NCBI GenBank assembly: GCA_029959905.1 | Contig: JASCNZ010000023.1 | Location: 1-40,659 of the forward strand | Direction of reading: 5' to 3' | DNA from: Microbacteriaceae bacterium PS02344 | Lineage (GTDB): Bacteria; Actinomycetota; Actinomycetes; Actinomycetales; Microbacteriaceae | Length of the DNA: 40,659 nt | Shown: positions 1 to 7,582 of the stretch, in pieces | Layout: every line of letters starts with the position of its first letter | Numbering within the stretch: position 1 is the first letter of the stretch | Program-made: the position numbers and the translations under genes | Notes under the pieces: generated by a model | What the model saw: the letters and a program-made list of their open reading frames with translations, nothing else | What the model was told of the DNA's origin: nothing | Database searches by the model: none

Positions 1-1
1 C

Positions 2-91
2 ACCCGGTACGCGTTCCTTGCGCGCCGTCACCCCGACGTCATCGCCCGCATCGGCAACACCGAGACGAGTGCGATGGAGGGAGTGGGCTGA
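2..91 (+). CDS. C-terminal end of an unidentified protein (partial, cut by window edge)
   Basis: Only the last 29 codons are present, in the frame that ends with TGA at 89-91. The peptide ends in IARIGNTETSAMEGVG and has the codon bias of a real gene (nearly every third base is G or C). A strong hairpin follows 19 bases later, as expected for the end of a transcript. Too little remains to assign a family. Its position beside the glycosyltransferase genes suggests it belongs to the same polysaccharide locus, but that is inference only. Confidence 0.55.
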   Translation, partial: TRYAFLARRHPDVIARIGNTETSAMEGVG

Positions 92-109
92 CCCCCGCAC
101 GCCCACTCC

Positions 110-150
110 GGCTCGGCCCCGACGCGACCCGAACGCGGCGGGGCCGAGCC
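110..150. terminator. Bidirectional hairpin terminator between convergent genes
   Basis: GGCTCGGCCCC at 110-120 is perfectly complemented by GGGGCCGAGCC at 140-150, giving an 11-bp stem around a 19-base loop. It lies between the plus-strand gene ending at 91 and the minus-strand glycosyltransferase ending at 174. There is no clear T tract, which is common in high-GC actinobacteria. Confidence 0.6.
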
Positions 151-173
151 GTGTCACGCGAAGGGCGGCCGGT

Positions 174-998
174 TCAGTGAGCAGTGCGCCGGAAGCCCCC
201 GTCGATGGCCTCCACCGCACCGGCCTCGACGAAGGCGTCGATCCACCCGCGCATCGGCCACTCGCCCCAGCGCTCGGCGAAGAGCGCGCCGTTGCGCAGG
301 ATGTCGTCGATGTGCCGCCACGGGGGTGTGCCGGCGGGGTGCCACTGGTGGTACGCGTGCGCGCCGCCCACCCACTGCAGGCCCACTCCGCGGGCGCGGG
401 CGCGCCGGCCGAGATCGGTGTCCTCGGCGCCGTACCCCTCGTAGACCTCGTCGAAGCCGCCCAGTCGCTCCCAGGTCGCGGGTGTCACGGCGAAGGAGAG
501 CGACCAGAACAGGTCGTACTGCGAGGCGTCGGCGGCGACGACCGTACCGTCGGCGGGGTGCGGCCGCACGGGATGGGGGCGGGTGAGCGCGTCGAGCTCA
601 CCGGCATCCGCGGGGCGCTGCACGCTCTCGAGGTAGGTCACGGGTCCGCACAGGATGTCGTCGGGGTGAGCGCGGGAGGCATCGACGTAGCGCTCGAGCA
701 TCTGCGGTCCCGGCAGGCAGTCGACGTCGAGGAAGACGAGCAGGTCGACCCCTTCGTCGAGCGCCGCGCGCGCGGCCGCGTTGCGGGCGGTGCCGACCCG
801 CATGCCGTCGGGCCCCGGCGGCACGTGCACCTGGCGCACGCGCTCGGGCGCCGGCGCCTCGTCGGCGTCGAGCCACGCCTCGACCCGCACGATCTCGATG
901 TCGGCGGTCTCGGCGTCGCGCAGGAATCGCCGTTGCCGGTGCAGATGGGCGAGGCGATTGCTTGACGCCGGGGTGATCACGGCCACACGGGTGGTCAC
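174..998 (-). CDS. Glycosyltransferase family 2 (GT-A fold), polysaccharide synthesis
   Basis: This 274-aa soluble GT-A enzyme probably transfers a sugar from a nucleotide-sugar donor during surface glycan assembly. The DxD metal/nucleotide motif is seen as FLDVDC (D91, D93). The acceptor-side signature GYGAEDTD at about 188-195, preceded by LGGFDEVY, matches the C-terminal part of galactosyltransferase-type GT2/GT7C proteins. There are no membrane segments. The GTG start at 998 overlaps the TGA of the upstream gene (GTGA), so the two are translationally coupled. It is the last gene of the minus-strand four-gene run. Donor and acceptor cannot be read from sequence. Confidence 0.85.
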   Translation of the reverse strand: MTTRVAVITPASSNRLAHLHRQRRFLRDAETADIEIVRVEAWLDADEAPAPERVRQVHVPPGPDGMRVGTARNAAARAALDEGVDLLVFLDVDCLPGPQMLERYVDASRAHPDDILCGPVTYLESVQRPADAGELDALTRPHPVRPHPADGTVVAADASQYDLFWSLSFAVTPATWERLGGFDEVYEGYGAEDTDLGRRARARGVGLQWVGGAHAYHQWHPAGTPPWRHIDDILRNGALFAERWGEWPMRGWIDAFVEAGAVEAIDGGFRRTAH

Positions 999-2002
999 GC
1001 CACCACCTCCTCGATCGCGGCGGCGGCGCGGGCGGCCGCCCCGGCCACTCCCCATCCCGCCCATTCCGGCGACGTCTCCGCCGCGCGCCGGACCGCCGCG
1101 ACGATCGCCTCGGGCGATGCATCCTCGGGAGCGGTCTGCGCATAGCCGTGCGCGGCGAGCACGCGCACGGTGTGCTCCTGCTCGCCGAAAGGCCGGTCCT
1201 GTCCGATGACGACCGCGCGGGCGTTCGCCGCCGCGAGGTCGGCCACGCCGTTCTGCCCGGCTGCGCTCACGACCACGGTGGCCGCGCAGATCAGCGGCCA
1301 GACATCGTCGACCCGGTCGCCGTCGCGGGCCCCGGCGGTGTCGATGGTCCACCCCTCGGCCTCGAGCAGCGCGATCGTGCGCTGCAAGCGGTTCTCGTCG
1401 AGGGTGCGGCTGAGGAACAGCACGCGGCGCTCGGCCGACTCGGCGGTGCGCGGGCGGCCGCCGTAGCGCGAGATGGCACCCACCTGACGCACCCGGTCGT
1501 CGCGCCCCCGCAGCCCGGTGGCGTCGATGGTGTCCGCTGCCCAGGGGGCGATGATCCGATCGGCGAGGTCGTAGCCGAGACGGTGCGGCGGATCGGTGCG
1601 CTCACCCGGCTGGGCGAAGACGACCGTCGGCACACCGAGCAGACGCACGAGCGTCGTGACCTCGACGCTGACGTCGACCACGAACGCGGTGACGGGGTTC
1701 TCGGCGATCCAGGTCGCCATGGTCGCCAGACGCGCCCGATGGCCGGGATGCCCGACCGGTGCCCAGTGCAGGGCGCCGCCCACCGTGACGTCGCCGAGCG
1801 CGGAGGCCTCCCGAGACGAGCCGTCGGCGGCGACGATCGGGTCGGCATCCGACGGCAGCCGCACCCACGTGGTGCGGTCGGGCAGCGTCTCGGGGCGCGG
1901 CAGGCTCGAGAACACCGTCACGTCGTCGTCGAGGAAGGGGCGAATGGCTCGCATCCGCGTCACGTGCCCCCACCCGTGGTGGTGCACGTACCAGCCGATC
2001 AT
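995..2002 (-). CDS. GT-B glycosyltransferase, MurG/UDP-glucuronosyltransferase-like
   Basis: A 335-aa protein. It opens with HHHGWGHVTR, the glycine/His/Arg loop seen at the N terminus of GT28/MurG-type enzymes (GxGHxxR). Near residues 255-285 it carries SAAGQNGVADLAAANA followed by PFGEQEHT, the donor-binding region with the acidic/Gln pair typical of the GT-B C-terminal domain. There is no signal peptide or membrane segment. ATG at 2002 overlaps the preceding stop as ATGA, and the stop at 995 overlaps the next start, so it sits inside a tightly coupled operon. It probably adds one sugar to a cell-surface polysaccharide; substrate unknown. Confidence 0.8.
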   Translation of the reverse strand: MIGWYVHHHGWGHVTRMRAIRPFLDDDVTVFSSLPRPETLPDRTTWVRLPSDADPIVAADGSSREASALGDVTVGGALHWAPVGHPGHRARLATMATWIAENPVTAFVVDVSVEVTTLVRLLGVPTVVFAQPGERTDPPHRLGYDLADRIIAPWAADTIDATGLRGRDDRVRQVGAISRYGGRPRTAESAERRVLFLSRTLDENRLQRTIALLEAEGWTIDTAGARDGDRVDDVWPLICAATVVVSAAGQNGVADLAAANARAVVIGQDRPFGEQEHTVRVLAAHGYAQTAPEDASPEAIVAAVRRAAETSPEWAGWGVAGAAARAAAAIEEVVA

Positions 2003-3132
2003 GCGCCGACCGCTTCCACCGCGTCGACGGCGGGAGCGCCGTGCGCCGAGAGGGCGAGAACGCGTTCGACCTCGCGGTTTCGCTGCGCAAGCGAGTAGCG
2101 CGCCTCGGCCGTCCGACGAACCTGCGCGCGCGACATCGCGTCCCCGACCTGCGCGGCCAGCGACGACGCTGCGCGGGCGAGGGCGTCGACGTCCCCCGCG
2201 GGCACGATCGCGGTGCCGGGCATCCCGCGCAGCACTTCGCTGATGCCGCCCGAGTCGAACGCTGCCACGGGGGTGCCGGTCATGAGGGCTTCGGCGAGCA
2301 CCAGACCGAACGGCTCCGACCAGACGGGCGTGACGAGAGCGACCGACGAAGAGCCGACGAGGTCGCACAGCGCGGGCAGCGCCAGCGGGCCGACGTAGTC
2401 GATGCCGTCGCCGAGCAGGGGCTCGACCTCGCGGGCGAAGTACACCGCGTCGCCGATACGGCCCGCCAGCCGCAACCGGGCGCCGGCGCGGCGGGCGGCG
2501 AGGATCGCCAGATGCGGTGCCTTCTCGGGCACGATGCGCCCGAACCACACCCAGTCGTTCCCCCCGGTGCCCGGCCGCCACTGGGTGGCATCGACGCCAT
2601 TGGGGAAGACGAAGGCGTCGACGCCCTCGGCCGACCATGCTCGGGCCGTGAACTGGCTGACGGCGAGGAAGCGATGCGGCGCGCCGGCACCGACCGCGTT
2701 CGCGGCGATCACGATCTCGGGCAGCGGCGGTGTGTGCAGCGTGGTGACGACGGGCACCCCGGTGTCGCGGCTCCAGAGGATCGGCGCCCCGTGCAGGCTG
2801 TGGTTGTCGACGACATCGATGTGCTCGGGGTCGACGAGGGCGTCGCGGATGCGGTCGAACGCCTCGCTCATCGACCGACGGTGCCCCTCGGGGAAGTCGG
2901 TGTCGGACGAGTCGTCTGCGCGGTTCCACTGCACGATCGGCAGGTGCAGCCGGGGGTCGGTGCCGAGGAAGTCCGAGCCCGGTGCGGCGCAGAGCCGCAC
3001 GTCGTGTCCCCGCGACCGCAGCCAGCGCACCCGGTTCCAGACGACCGCCTCCAGCCCGCCGGCGTACGGCTGCCGGAGGGCGTGACGCTCGGGGGCGACG
3101 ACGAGCACCCGCAACGCGCCGACCGGGCTCAC
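1999..3132 (-). CDS. Glycosyltransferase family 4 (GT-B)
   Basis: A 377-aa retaining GT4-type enzyme. It has an N-terminal acceptor domain starting ALRVLVVAPER with a glycine-rich YAGGLE loop, then VVTTLHTPPL and FLAVSQFTAR. The C-terminal donor domain includes WFGRIVPEKAPH and the family EX7E motif, EPFGLVLAEAL. No transmembrane segment is visible. The GTG start at 3132 overlaps the previous stop (GTGA), which fixes this start better than any internal ATG. Second gene of the minus-strand run; sugar specificity unknown. Confidence 0.87.
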   Translation of the reverse strand: MSPVGALRVLVVAPERHALRQPYAGGLEAVVWNRVRWLRSRGHDVRLCAAPGSDFLGTDPRLHLPIVQWNRADDSSDTDFPEGHRRSMSEAFDRIRDALVDPEHIDVVDNHSLHGAPILWSRDTGVPVVTTLHTPPLPEIVIAANAVGAGAPHRFLAVSQFTARAWSAEGVDAFVFPNGVDATQWRPGTGGNDWVWFGRIVPEKAPHLAILAARRAGARLRLAGRIGDAVYFAREVEPLLGDGIDYVGPLALPALCDLVGSSSVALVTPVWSEPFGLVLAEALMTGTPVAAFDSGGISEVLRGMPGTAIVPAGDVDALARAASSLAAQVGDAMSRAQVRRTAEARYSLAQRNREVERVLALSAHGAPAVDAVEAVGA

Positions 3133-4154
3133 GCGGGCACCCCGTCGCGGAGCAGGGCGTAGAGGTCGGCGTGCGCGGTTCGCACGGACCGCCGCTCGGC
3201 GACCCGTTCCGCGCGTCGCTGCTCCCGGCGCGCTGCGAGGTCGTCGATCGATGCGCGGGTGACCGCCGCGACGCGCACGGCCTCGACCATCGTCTGCGGC
3301 TCCCCGAGGACGATGGGGGAGAAGTCGTCTGGGTGCTGCTCGCGCAGATATCCGACATCGGTGGCCGCCACGCGCACGCCGAGGTCGTAGCAGAGCTCGA
3401 CCCACCCGGAATGGGTGCCGTGGTGGTAGGGGAGCACGAACAGGTCGAGACCCGAGATCCACTGCTCGACGGCCGCATCGGGCAGATATGCGGTGCGGCG
3501 CACGTCGACGGTCGGATGCCCGTCGGCTGCCGCCTCGATGCGGGCGGCCGCCGCCTCGTCGCGGACGTGGTCGTTGAGGAGGATCTCGATGACGATGGGG
3601 ACTCCGGCCGCCTCCATCAGCCGCGCGGCGGCGACGGCGTCGCGCACGATCTCCTCGGCCGCGATGTTCGGGCGCAGGTCGCGCAGATGGACGCCGACAC
3701 GTACCGGTCCCTCGTCCTGCGCCCGGGGCGCGGGCGAGGGCGGCGTATCGAGCAGCGTGGGGTGGGGCAGAACCCGGGCATCGACACCCCAGCGCTGCTG
3801 CACCTCTTCGGCGGTGCCGGCGGTGAGGGTGAGCAGTCGGTCGGCCGTCGGGATGATCACATCGAGCAGCGCGCGGTAGGGTGCCTGGTCGGTGAGCTGC
3901 GGGTTGTCGAGGTCGTGCACCGTGTAGACGACCGGAATGCCGTGACTCCGCGCGGTGTCGAGGGCGGAGCGCAGCTCGTCGGCCGAGAACGACTCCAGGC
4001 CGAAGTGCACGTGGAGCACGTCGACGTCGTCGCGGTGCGCCTCGAGCCAGGCGGATGTCAGAGCGACCGGTGGCCACCACTGTCCCGCCGGGGCTCCGGG
4101 GACCGGCGGATCGGCGAGGACCGACACTCTCTGCGGATCGATGATCGCTCGCAC
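3129..4154 (-). CDS. GT-B glycosyltransferase with probable damaged or unusual 5' end
   Basis: From the first usable start, GTG at 4154, the protein has 341 aa. It shows VLHVHFGLESF, VVYTVHDLDNPQL, LHLRDLRPN-like text and LPYHHGTHSGWVELCYDLG, all typical of GT-B transferases of actinobacterial polysaccharide loci. The same frame stays open and clearly protein-like upstream to a TGA at 4269-4271, including ATEPHPLRVASIPAAHPYVR, yet it contains no ATG, GTG or TTG there. The true N terminus therefore probably begins near 4258, where GTG-CG-ATC looks one base short of in-frame. Either there is a frameshift, or a rare start such as ATC at 4253 is used. First gene of the minus-strand operon. Confidence 0.7.
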   Translation of the reverse strand: MRAIIDPQRVSVLADPPVPGAPAGQWWPPVALTSAWLEAHRDDVDVLHVHFGLESFSADELRSALDTARSHGIPVVYTVHDLDNPQLTDQAPYRALLDVIIPTADRLLTLTAGTAEEVQQRWGVDARVLPHPTLLDTPPSPAPRAQDEGPVRVGVHLRDLRPNIAAEEIVRDAVAAARLMEAAGVPIVIEILLNDHVRDEAAAARIEAAADGHPTVDVRRTAYLPDAAVEQWISGLDLFVLPYHHGTHSGWVELCYDLGVRVAATDVGYLREQHPDDFSPIVLGEPQTMVEAVRVAAVTRASIDDLAARREQRRAERVAERRSVRTAHADLYALLRDGVPA

Positions 4155-4304
4155 GTAAGGGTGGGCGGCGGGTATCGAGGCGACGCGAAGAGGGTGCGGT
4201 TCGGTGGCGATGAGGGTCTCCCTGGCACGGCTGAGTGCTCTGCTGTCGTAGATCGCACCGACGGACTGTCAGCGGTGCACGGGGACGAGAAGCGATGAGA
4301 TGGA

Positions 4305-4312
4305 AAGGTATA
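4305..4312 (-). promoter_or_regulatory. Putative -10 region of the minus-strand glycosyltransferase operon
   Basis: On the minus strand, TATACC/TACCTT at 4312-4305 would place transcription start near 4298-4300, about 40 bases before the presumed start of the first glycosyltransferase. It overlaps the plus-strand -10 at 4311-4316, so the two operons would share one short divergent promoter region. No convincing -35 is seen. Confidence 0.3.
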
Positions 4313-4316
4313 CGTT
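4311..4316 (+). promoter_or_regulatory. Putative -10 (TACGTT) for leaderless WcbI-like gene
   Basis: TACGTT lies exactly six bases before ATG 4323, so transcription would begin at or next to the start codon. The same TAnnnT-N6-start spacing recurs at nine other genes in the window. The nearest purine-rich stretch (GGAAAGG, 4302-4308) is 14 bases from the ATG, which is too far for a normal ribosome site. Confidence 0.5.
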
Positions 4317-4322
4317 CGTAGC

Positions 4323-5252
4323 ATGAGCGATCTTCCCCCGTCTGGCACGACCGTTGCGCCGGCCGGGTCGCCGATGCTAGGGCGCCGACAGCACTATTCG
4401 GAGTTCTTCGGGCTCGATCCGTTGCCCCCTCGTTTCGGCGTGACGATCGGCAACTGCCAGGCCGAGTCTCTGCGGCTGGTGATGGATGCGCCGGAACGCC
4501 GATTCGTCCGCACGCCGCCGGTGCACGAGATGGACGAGGCCGAGGCCGCACGGCTGCACGAGCTGGTCGGCATGGCCGAGGCCGTGGTCAGCCAGCCGAT
4601 CCGCGACGACTACCGCGATCTGCCCCTCGGTACCCGGCAGATCGCCGAGGTCTCCGCCGTTCGGGTGCTCACGGTGCCGCCTGTGCGCTTCGGCGGACTG
4701 CATCCGTTCCAGGCCGCGATCCGCGTGCCGGGCGTCGAGGGCGATCCGCCCCTCGTCGCCTACCACGACGTCCGCACCCTGGCGGCGGCCGCCGGGCTCG
4801 CCGTCGCCGACTCGCTCCGGCCGGAGGCCGTGCGAGCGGTCGCGGAGGCATCGCTCATGACGCTGCGCGAGCGCGAGCAGCGTGCCGACATCGCCGTCTC
4901 CGACCTGTTCGACCGGGTCTCCGCCGACCAGATGCGCACGGTGAACCATCCCGGCAACGCCGTGTGGCTGCCGCTCGGCGCCCGTGTGCTCGACGCGCTC
5001 GGAGCGCAGGAGGGCGTCGTGGACCCGGGCCGTCCGCTGCTCGATTCGGTGCAGGCCCCGCTGCTGCCCGAGGTCGTCGAGGCGTGGGCGCTGCCCGATG
5101 CCCCGCGGGCGCACTGGCTGGTCGACGGCGCCGAGCTCGACGATGCCGAGGTGCGCGCCGCTCATACCGAGTGGTACGCGGCGCATCCGGAGTTCGTCGC
5201 GGCCGCCGTACAGCGCCTGGCGCCGCTCCTCGCCGTGTGGCGCGCCGCGTGA
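4323..5252 (+). CDS. WcbI-like polysaccharide acetyl/acyltransferase
   Basis: A 309-aa protein. Near the N terminus it has FGVTIGNCQAESLR (N44-C45-Q46), the hallmark GNCQ loop of the WcbI family, putative acetyltransferases of capsular polysaccharide synthesis. A middle segment ILTVPPVRFGGLHPF-like (VRVLTVPPVRFGGLHPF) also fits WcbI-type proteins. There is no signal peptide or transmembrane helix, so it likely acts in the cytoplasm on glycan intermediates. It is the first gene of the plus-strand operon, and its TGA overlaps the GTG of the next gene. Assignment to WcbI-like is from the motif; the group transferred and the acceptor are not known. Confidence 0.75.
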   Translation: MSDLPPSGTTVAPAGSPMLGRRQHYSEFFGLDPLPPRFGVTIGNCQAESLRLVMDAPERRFVRTPPVHEMDEAEAARLHELVGMAEAVVSQPIRDDYRDLPLGTRQIAEVSAVRVLTVPPVRFGGLHPFQAAIRVPGVEGDPPLVAYHDVRTLAAAAGLAVADSLRPEAVRAVAEASLMTLREREQRADIAVSDLFDRVSADQMRTVNHPGNAVWLPLGARVLDALGAQEGVVDPGRPLLDSVQAPLLPEVVEAWALPDAPRAHWLVDGAELDDAEVRAAHTEWYAAHPEFVAAAVQRLAPLLAVWRAA

Positions 5253-6238
5253 CCGGCGCTCCGCTGCTTCTCGTGCACCCGGGCACCCACGGTGTCGCGG
5301 TGTACGCCGGCGATCTCGCCGACGCTGTGCGGCGGGTCGACGCATCGGTCACCAGGATCGACCCGGATGCGCTCGCCGCCTCTTCCGACAGCCGTCCCGT
5401 GCATGTGCACTTCACCGATCGCCTGTGGGGGTCGTCGCCCGCCGACGCGGCGTCGGTGTTCGAGGCGCTGACCGCGCGGCGACCGGTGACCGTGACGCTG
5501 CACGACGTGCCGCAGGAGTCCGACGGCGAGCCGAGCCGCACGCGCCGACGCGACGCCTACGCCCGGGTGTGCGCGGCGGCGCGCGGTGTGGTGGTCAACA
5601 GCGCCCACGAGCGTTCCCTGCTGCGAGAGGAGGACGTGTGGGACGGCCCCGTGGCGAGTGTCCCGCTTCCGGTCGCGCTCGACCCGGTCGCCCTCCGAGG
5701 CCTCGGCGACCCGGGGCGACCGGACGGGTCGGTCGGCGTGCTGGGCTACTTCTACCCCGGCAAGGGGCATGACGAGGCGGCGATCGCCGCCGCGGCGGCC
5801 GGTGTGTCGAGGCTGACGGTGCTCGGCCGGGCATCCGACGGGCATGCCGCCGACCTCGAGGCGTTCGTGCGGCGCGCCGAGGCGCTCGGCGTGAACGTCG
5901 AGGTCACCGGATGGCTCGACGATGCGGAGATCGCCCGTCGCGGTCGCGCGGTGTCGGTGCCGGTGATCGCGCACCGGCACATCTCGGCGTCGGGGTCGCT
6001 CGCCTCGTGGATCGGGTGGGGGCGACGGCCCGTGGCGGTGCGCAACCGTTACATCGACGAGATGGCGCAGCTGCGGCCGGGCACGCTGACTCCTGTGGTC
6101 GAGGCCGAGCTCGCCGCCGAGATCCGCCGCCGCCTCGATGCCCCCGACACGACGTGGCACGGGCGCACCGAACTGCCGATGGCCTGGCCGGAGGCGGCCG
6201 CCGCCTACGTGCGATGGTGGGCCGAGGTGATCGCATGA
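5249..6238 (+). CDS. GT4-like glycosyltransferase (GT-B)
   Basis: A 329-aa protein opening LLLVHPGTHGVAVYAGDL, with VHVHFTDRLWG, VTVTLHDVPQE and GVVVNSAHERSLL in the N-terminal domain. The C-terminal domain has VGVLGYFYPGKGHDEA and AHRHISASGSLASWIGWG, which match GT4/GT1-type enzymes from actinobacterial cell-wall loci. No membrane segment. GTG at 5249 overlaps the WcbI-like stop (GTGA) and its own stop overlaps the next ATG (ATGA), so the three genes are one transcript. It lacks a textbook EX7E motif, so it may be a divergent member. Confidence 0.78.
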   Translation: MTGAPLLLVHPGTHGVAVYAGDLADAVRRVDASVTRIDPDALAASSDSRPVHVHFTDRLWGSSPADAASVFEALTARRPVTVTLHDVPQESDGEPSRTRRRDAYARVCAAARGVVVNSAHERSLLREEDVWDGPVASVPLPVALDPVALRGLGDPGRPDGSVGVLGYFYPGKGHDEAAIAAAAAGVSRLTVLGRASDGHAADLEAFVRRAEALGVNVEVTGWLDDAEIARRGRAVSVPVIAHRHISASGSLASWIGWGRRPVAVRNRYIDEMAQLRPGTLTPVVEAELAAEIRRRLDAPDTTWHGRTELPMAWPEAAAAYVRWWAEVIA

Positions 6239-7536
6239 CCCGGCGGCCGTGGGTCGTGGGCAACCGGTGGGATCAGCTCGACGGAGTCGAACCCGCGGTG
6301 CTGCCCCGGGTGTCGGTGATCGTCGCCCACTACGACCAGCCCGCCGAGCTCGCCCGCACGCTGCACGCGCTGCGCGCGCAGGACTACCCCCGCGAGCTGC
6401 TCGAGATCGTGGTCGCCGATGACGGTTCTCCCGGTGAGGTCGAGGTGCCCGACGGGGTGGTCCTCGTGCGACAGGAGGACCGCGGCTTCCGGCTGGCGGC
6501 CGTGCGCAACCTCGGGGTGTGCGCGAGCAGCGGCGAGGTGCTCTGCTTCCTCGACGCCGACACCGCCCCCGAGCCGGGATACGTGCGGGCGATCACGCGG
6601 CTGCCCGCGCTGCTGCCCGAGGCGCTGACGGTCGGTCGACGCCGGCACGCCGACTTCACCGGGATCGCCACCGATGCGCCGGTGGTCGACGCGGCGGCGG
6701 GGTGCGAACTGTCCGAGCCGTCCTGGCTCGCCGATGCGTACGCGCGCAGCCGCGACCTGCTCGACGCCGACGACCGCTCCTACCGCTTCATCATCGGTGC
6801 GGTCATGGCGTGCTCGCGGCGCATGTTCGACGAGGTGGGGGGCTTCGACGAGTCGTTCGACACCTACGGGGGCGAGGACTGGGAGTGGGCGCACCGCATG
6901 TGGCAGGCGGGTGCGGTGCTCGCGCACGTGCCCGAGGCGGTCGCGTGGCACGACGGCCCCGAGTGGGCGGAACGCGGAGAAGCCGCGCGCGGCCGGGCCA
7001 ACGGTCAGACGCTGCGGTTGGGGGTCTCGATCCCGGTGCCCGGGTCGGCGCCCCGCGGCCTGCGGCCGAGCGCACCGGACCTCGCCGTCCGCCTCGGCGG
7101 TGTGCACGATCCGGCTGCTCTGTTCGTCACGGTCGACTCCCTTCTCGCCGCATTCCCGTCGGCGCAGGTCGTGCTCGACGGCGACGCCGCTGCGGCGTTC
7201 GACGACCCGCGCGTGTCAGCGGATGAGCGGATGCCCGACGCCCGCGTCGTCTGGGAGGTGGACCGGCCGGTCGTCGTGCTCGAGCCGCAATCGATCGCCG
7301 CGGTCGTCTCCGCGCTCGGGTCGACCGAGACGGGCGTCGTCGCGGTGCACGACGACGAGGGGGAGGCGCTGGGTGTGCTGCGCGCACGTCGAGCGGTGCG
7401 GCGGGCCGCGCGCTGGGGGACGACGGATGCTTTCCGCACCGAGCGGCGCGAGATCGCCGGCATCCACCCCGTCGGGGTTGCGCCGAACGTCGAGGCGTGG
7501 GTCGGCGGCTGGGGTGATCGCGCACACTTCGCCTGA
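6235..7536 (+). CDS. GT2 glycosyltransferase with an extra C-terminal domain
   Basis: A 433-aa protein. Residues about 24-250 are a standard GT-A domain: VSVIVAHYDQP, IVVADDGS (61-65), CFLDADT (DxD at 107-109), GGFDESFDTYGGEDWEWAHRM. Residues about 255-433 form a second domain with no DxD motif that I can see. It has alternating hydrophobic strands such as ALFVTVDSLLAAFPSAQVVLDG, resembling a decayed second GT-A core, and ends VGGWGDRAHFA. The gene is coupled to its upstream neighbour by ATGA overlap and is last of the plus-strand polysaccharide operon. Specificity unknown. Confidence 0.82.
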   Translation: MTRRPWVVGNRWDQLDGVEPAVLPRVSVIVAHYDQPAELARTLHALRAQDYPRELLEIVVADDGSPGEVEVPDGVVLVRQEDRGFRLAAVRNLGVCASSGEVLCFLDADTAPEPGYVRAITRLPALLPEALTVGRRRHADFTGIATDAPVVDAAAGCELSEPSWLADAYARSRDLLDADDRSYRFIIGAVMACSRRMFDEVGGFDESFDTYGGEDWEWAHRMWQAGAVLAHVPEAVAWHDGPEWAERGEAARGRANGQTLRLGVSIPVPGSAPRGLRPSAPDLAVRLGGVHDPAALFVTVDSLLAAFPSAQVVLDGDAAAAFDDPRVSADERMPDARVVWEVDRPVVVLEPQSIAAVVSALGSTETGVVAVHDDEGEALGVLRARRAVRRAARWGTTDAFRTERREIAGIHPVGVAPNVEAWVGGWGDRAHFA

Positions 7537-7582
7537 AAGCAAGGGGAGGGCGCGAATCCGTTTCCGGGGTCAGGGTGGTCCC

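Noticed and set aside
4058..4348. Minus-strand 96-codon frame covering the divergent promoter
   Set aside because: It has no motif and overlaps the better-supported glycosyltransferase frame. It matters only because its ATG/GTG codons lie one base out of frame with that gene.
1999..4551. Open frame of 850 codons on the minus strand spanning two glycosyltransferase genes
   Set aside because: Only its last 377 codons are the real GT4 gene. The upstream part is an Arg/Pro/Ala-rich shadow of the 3129-4154 gene caused by high GC.
1..7536. Glycosyltransferase locus as a recently acquired island
   Set aside because: Base composition and codon use match the housekeeping genes, and no integrase, transposase or direct repeats were found.
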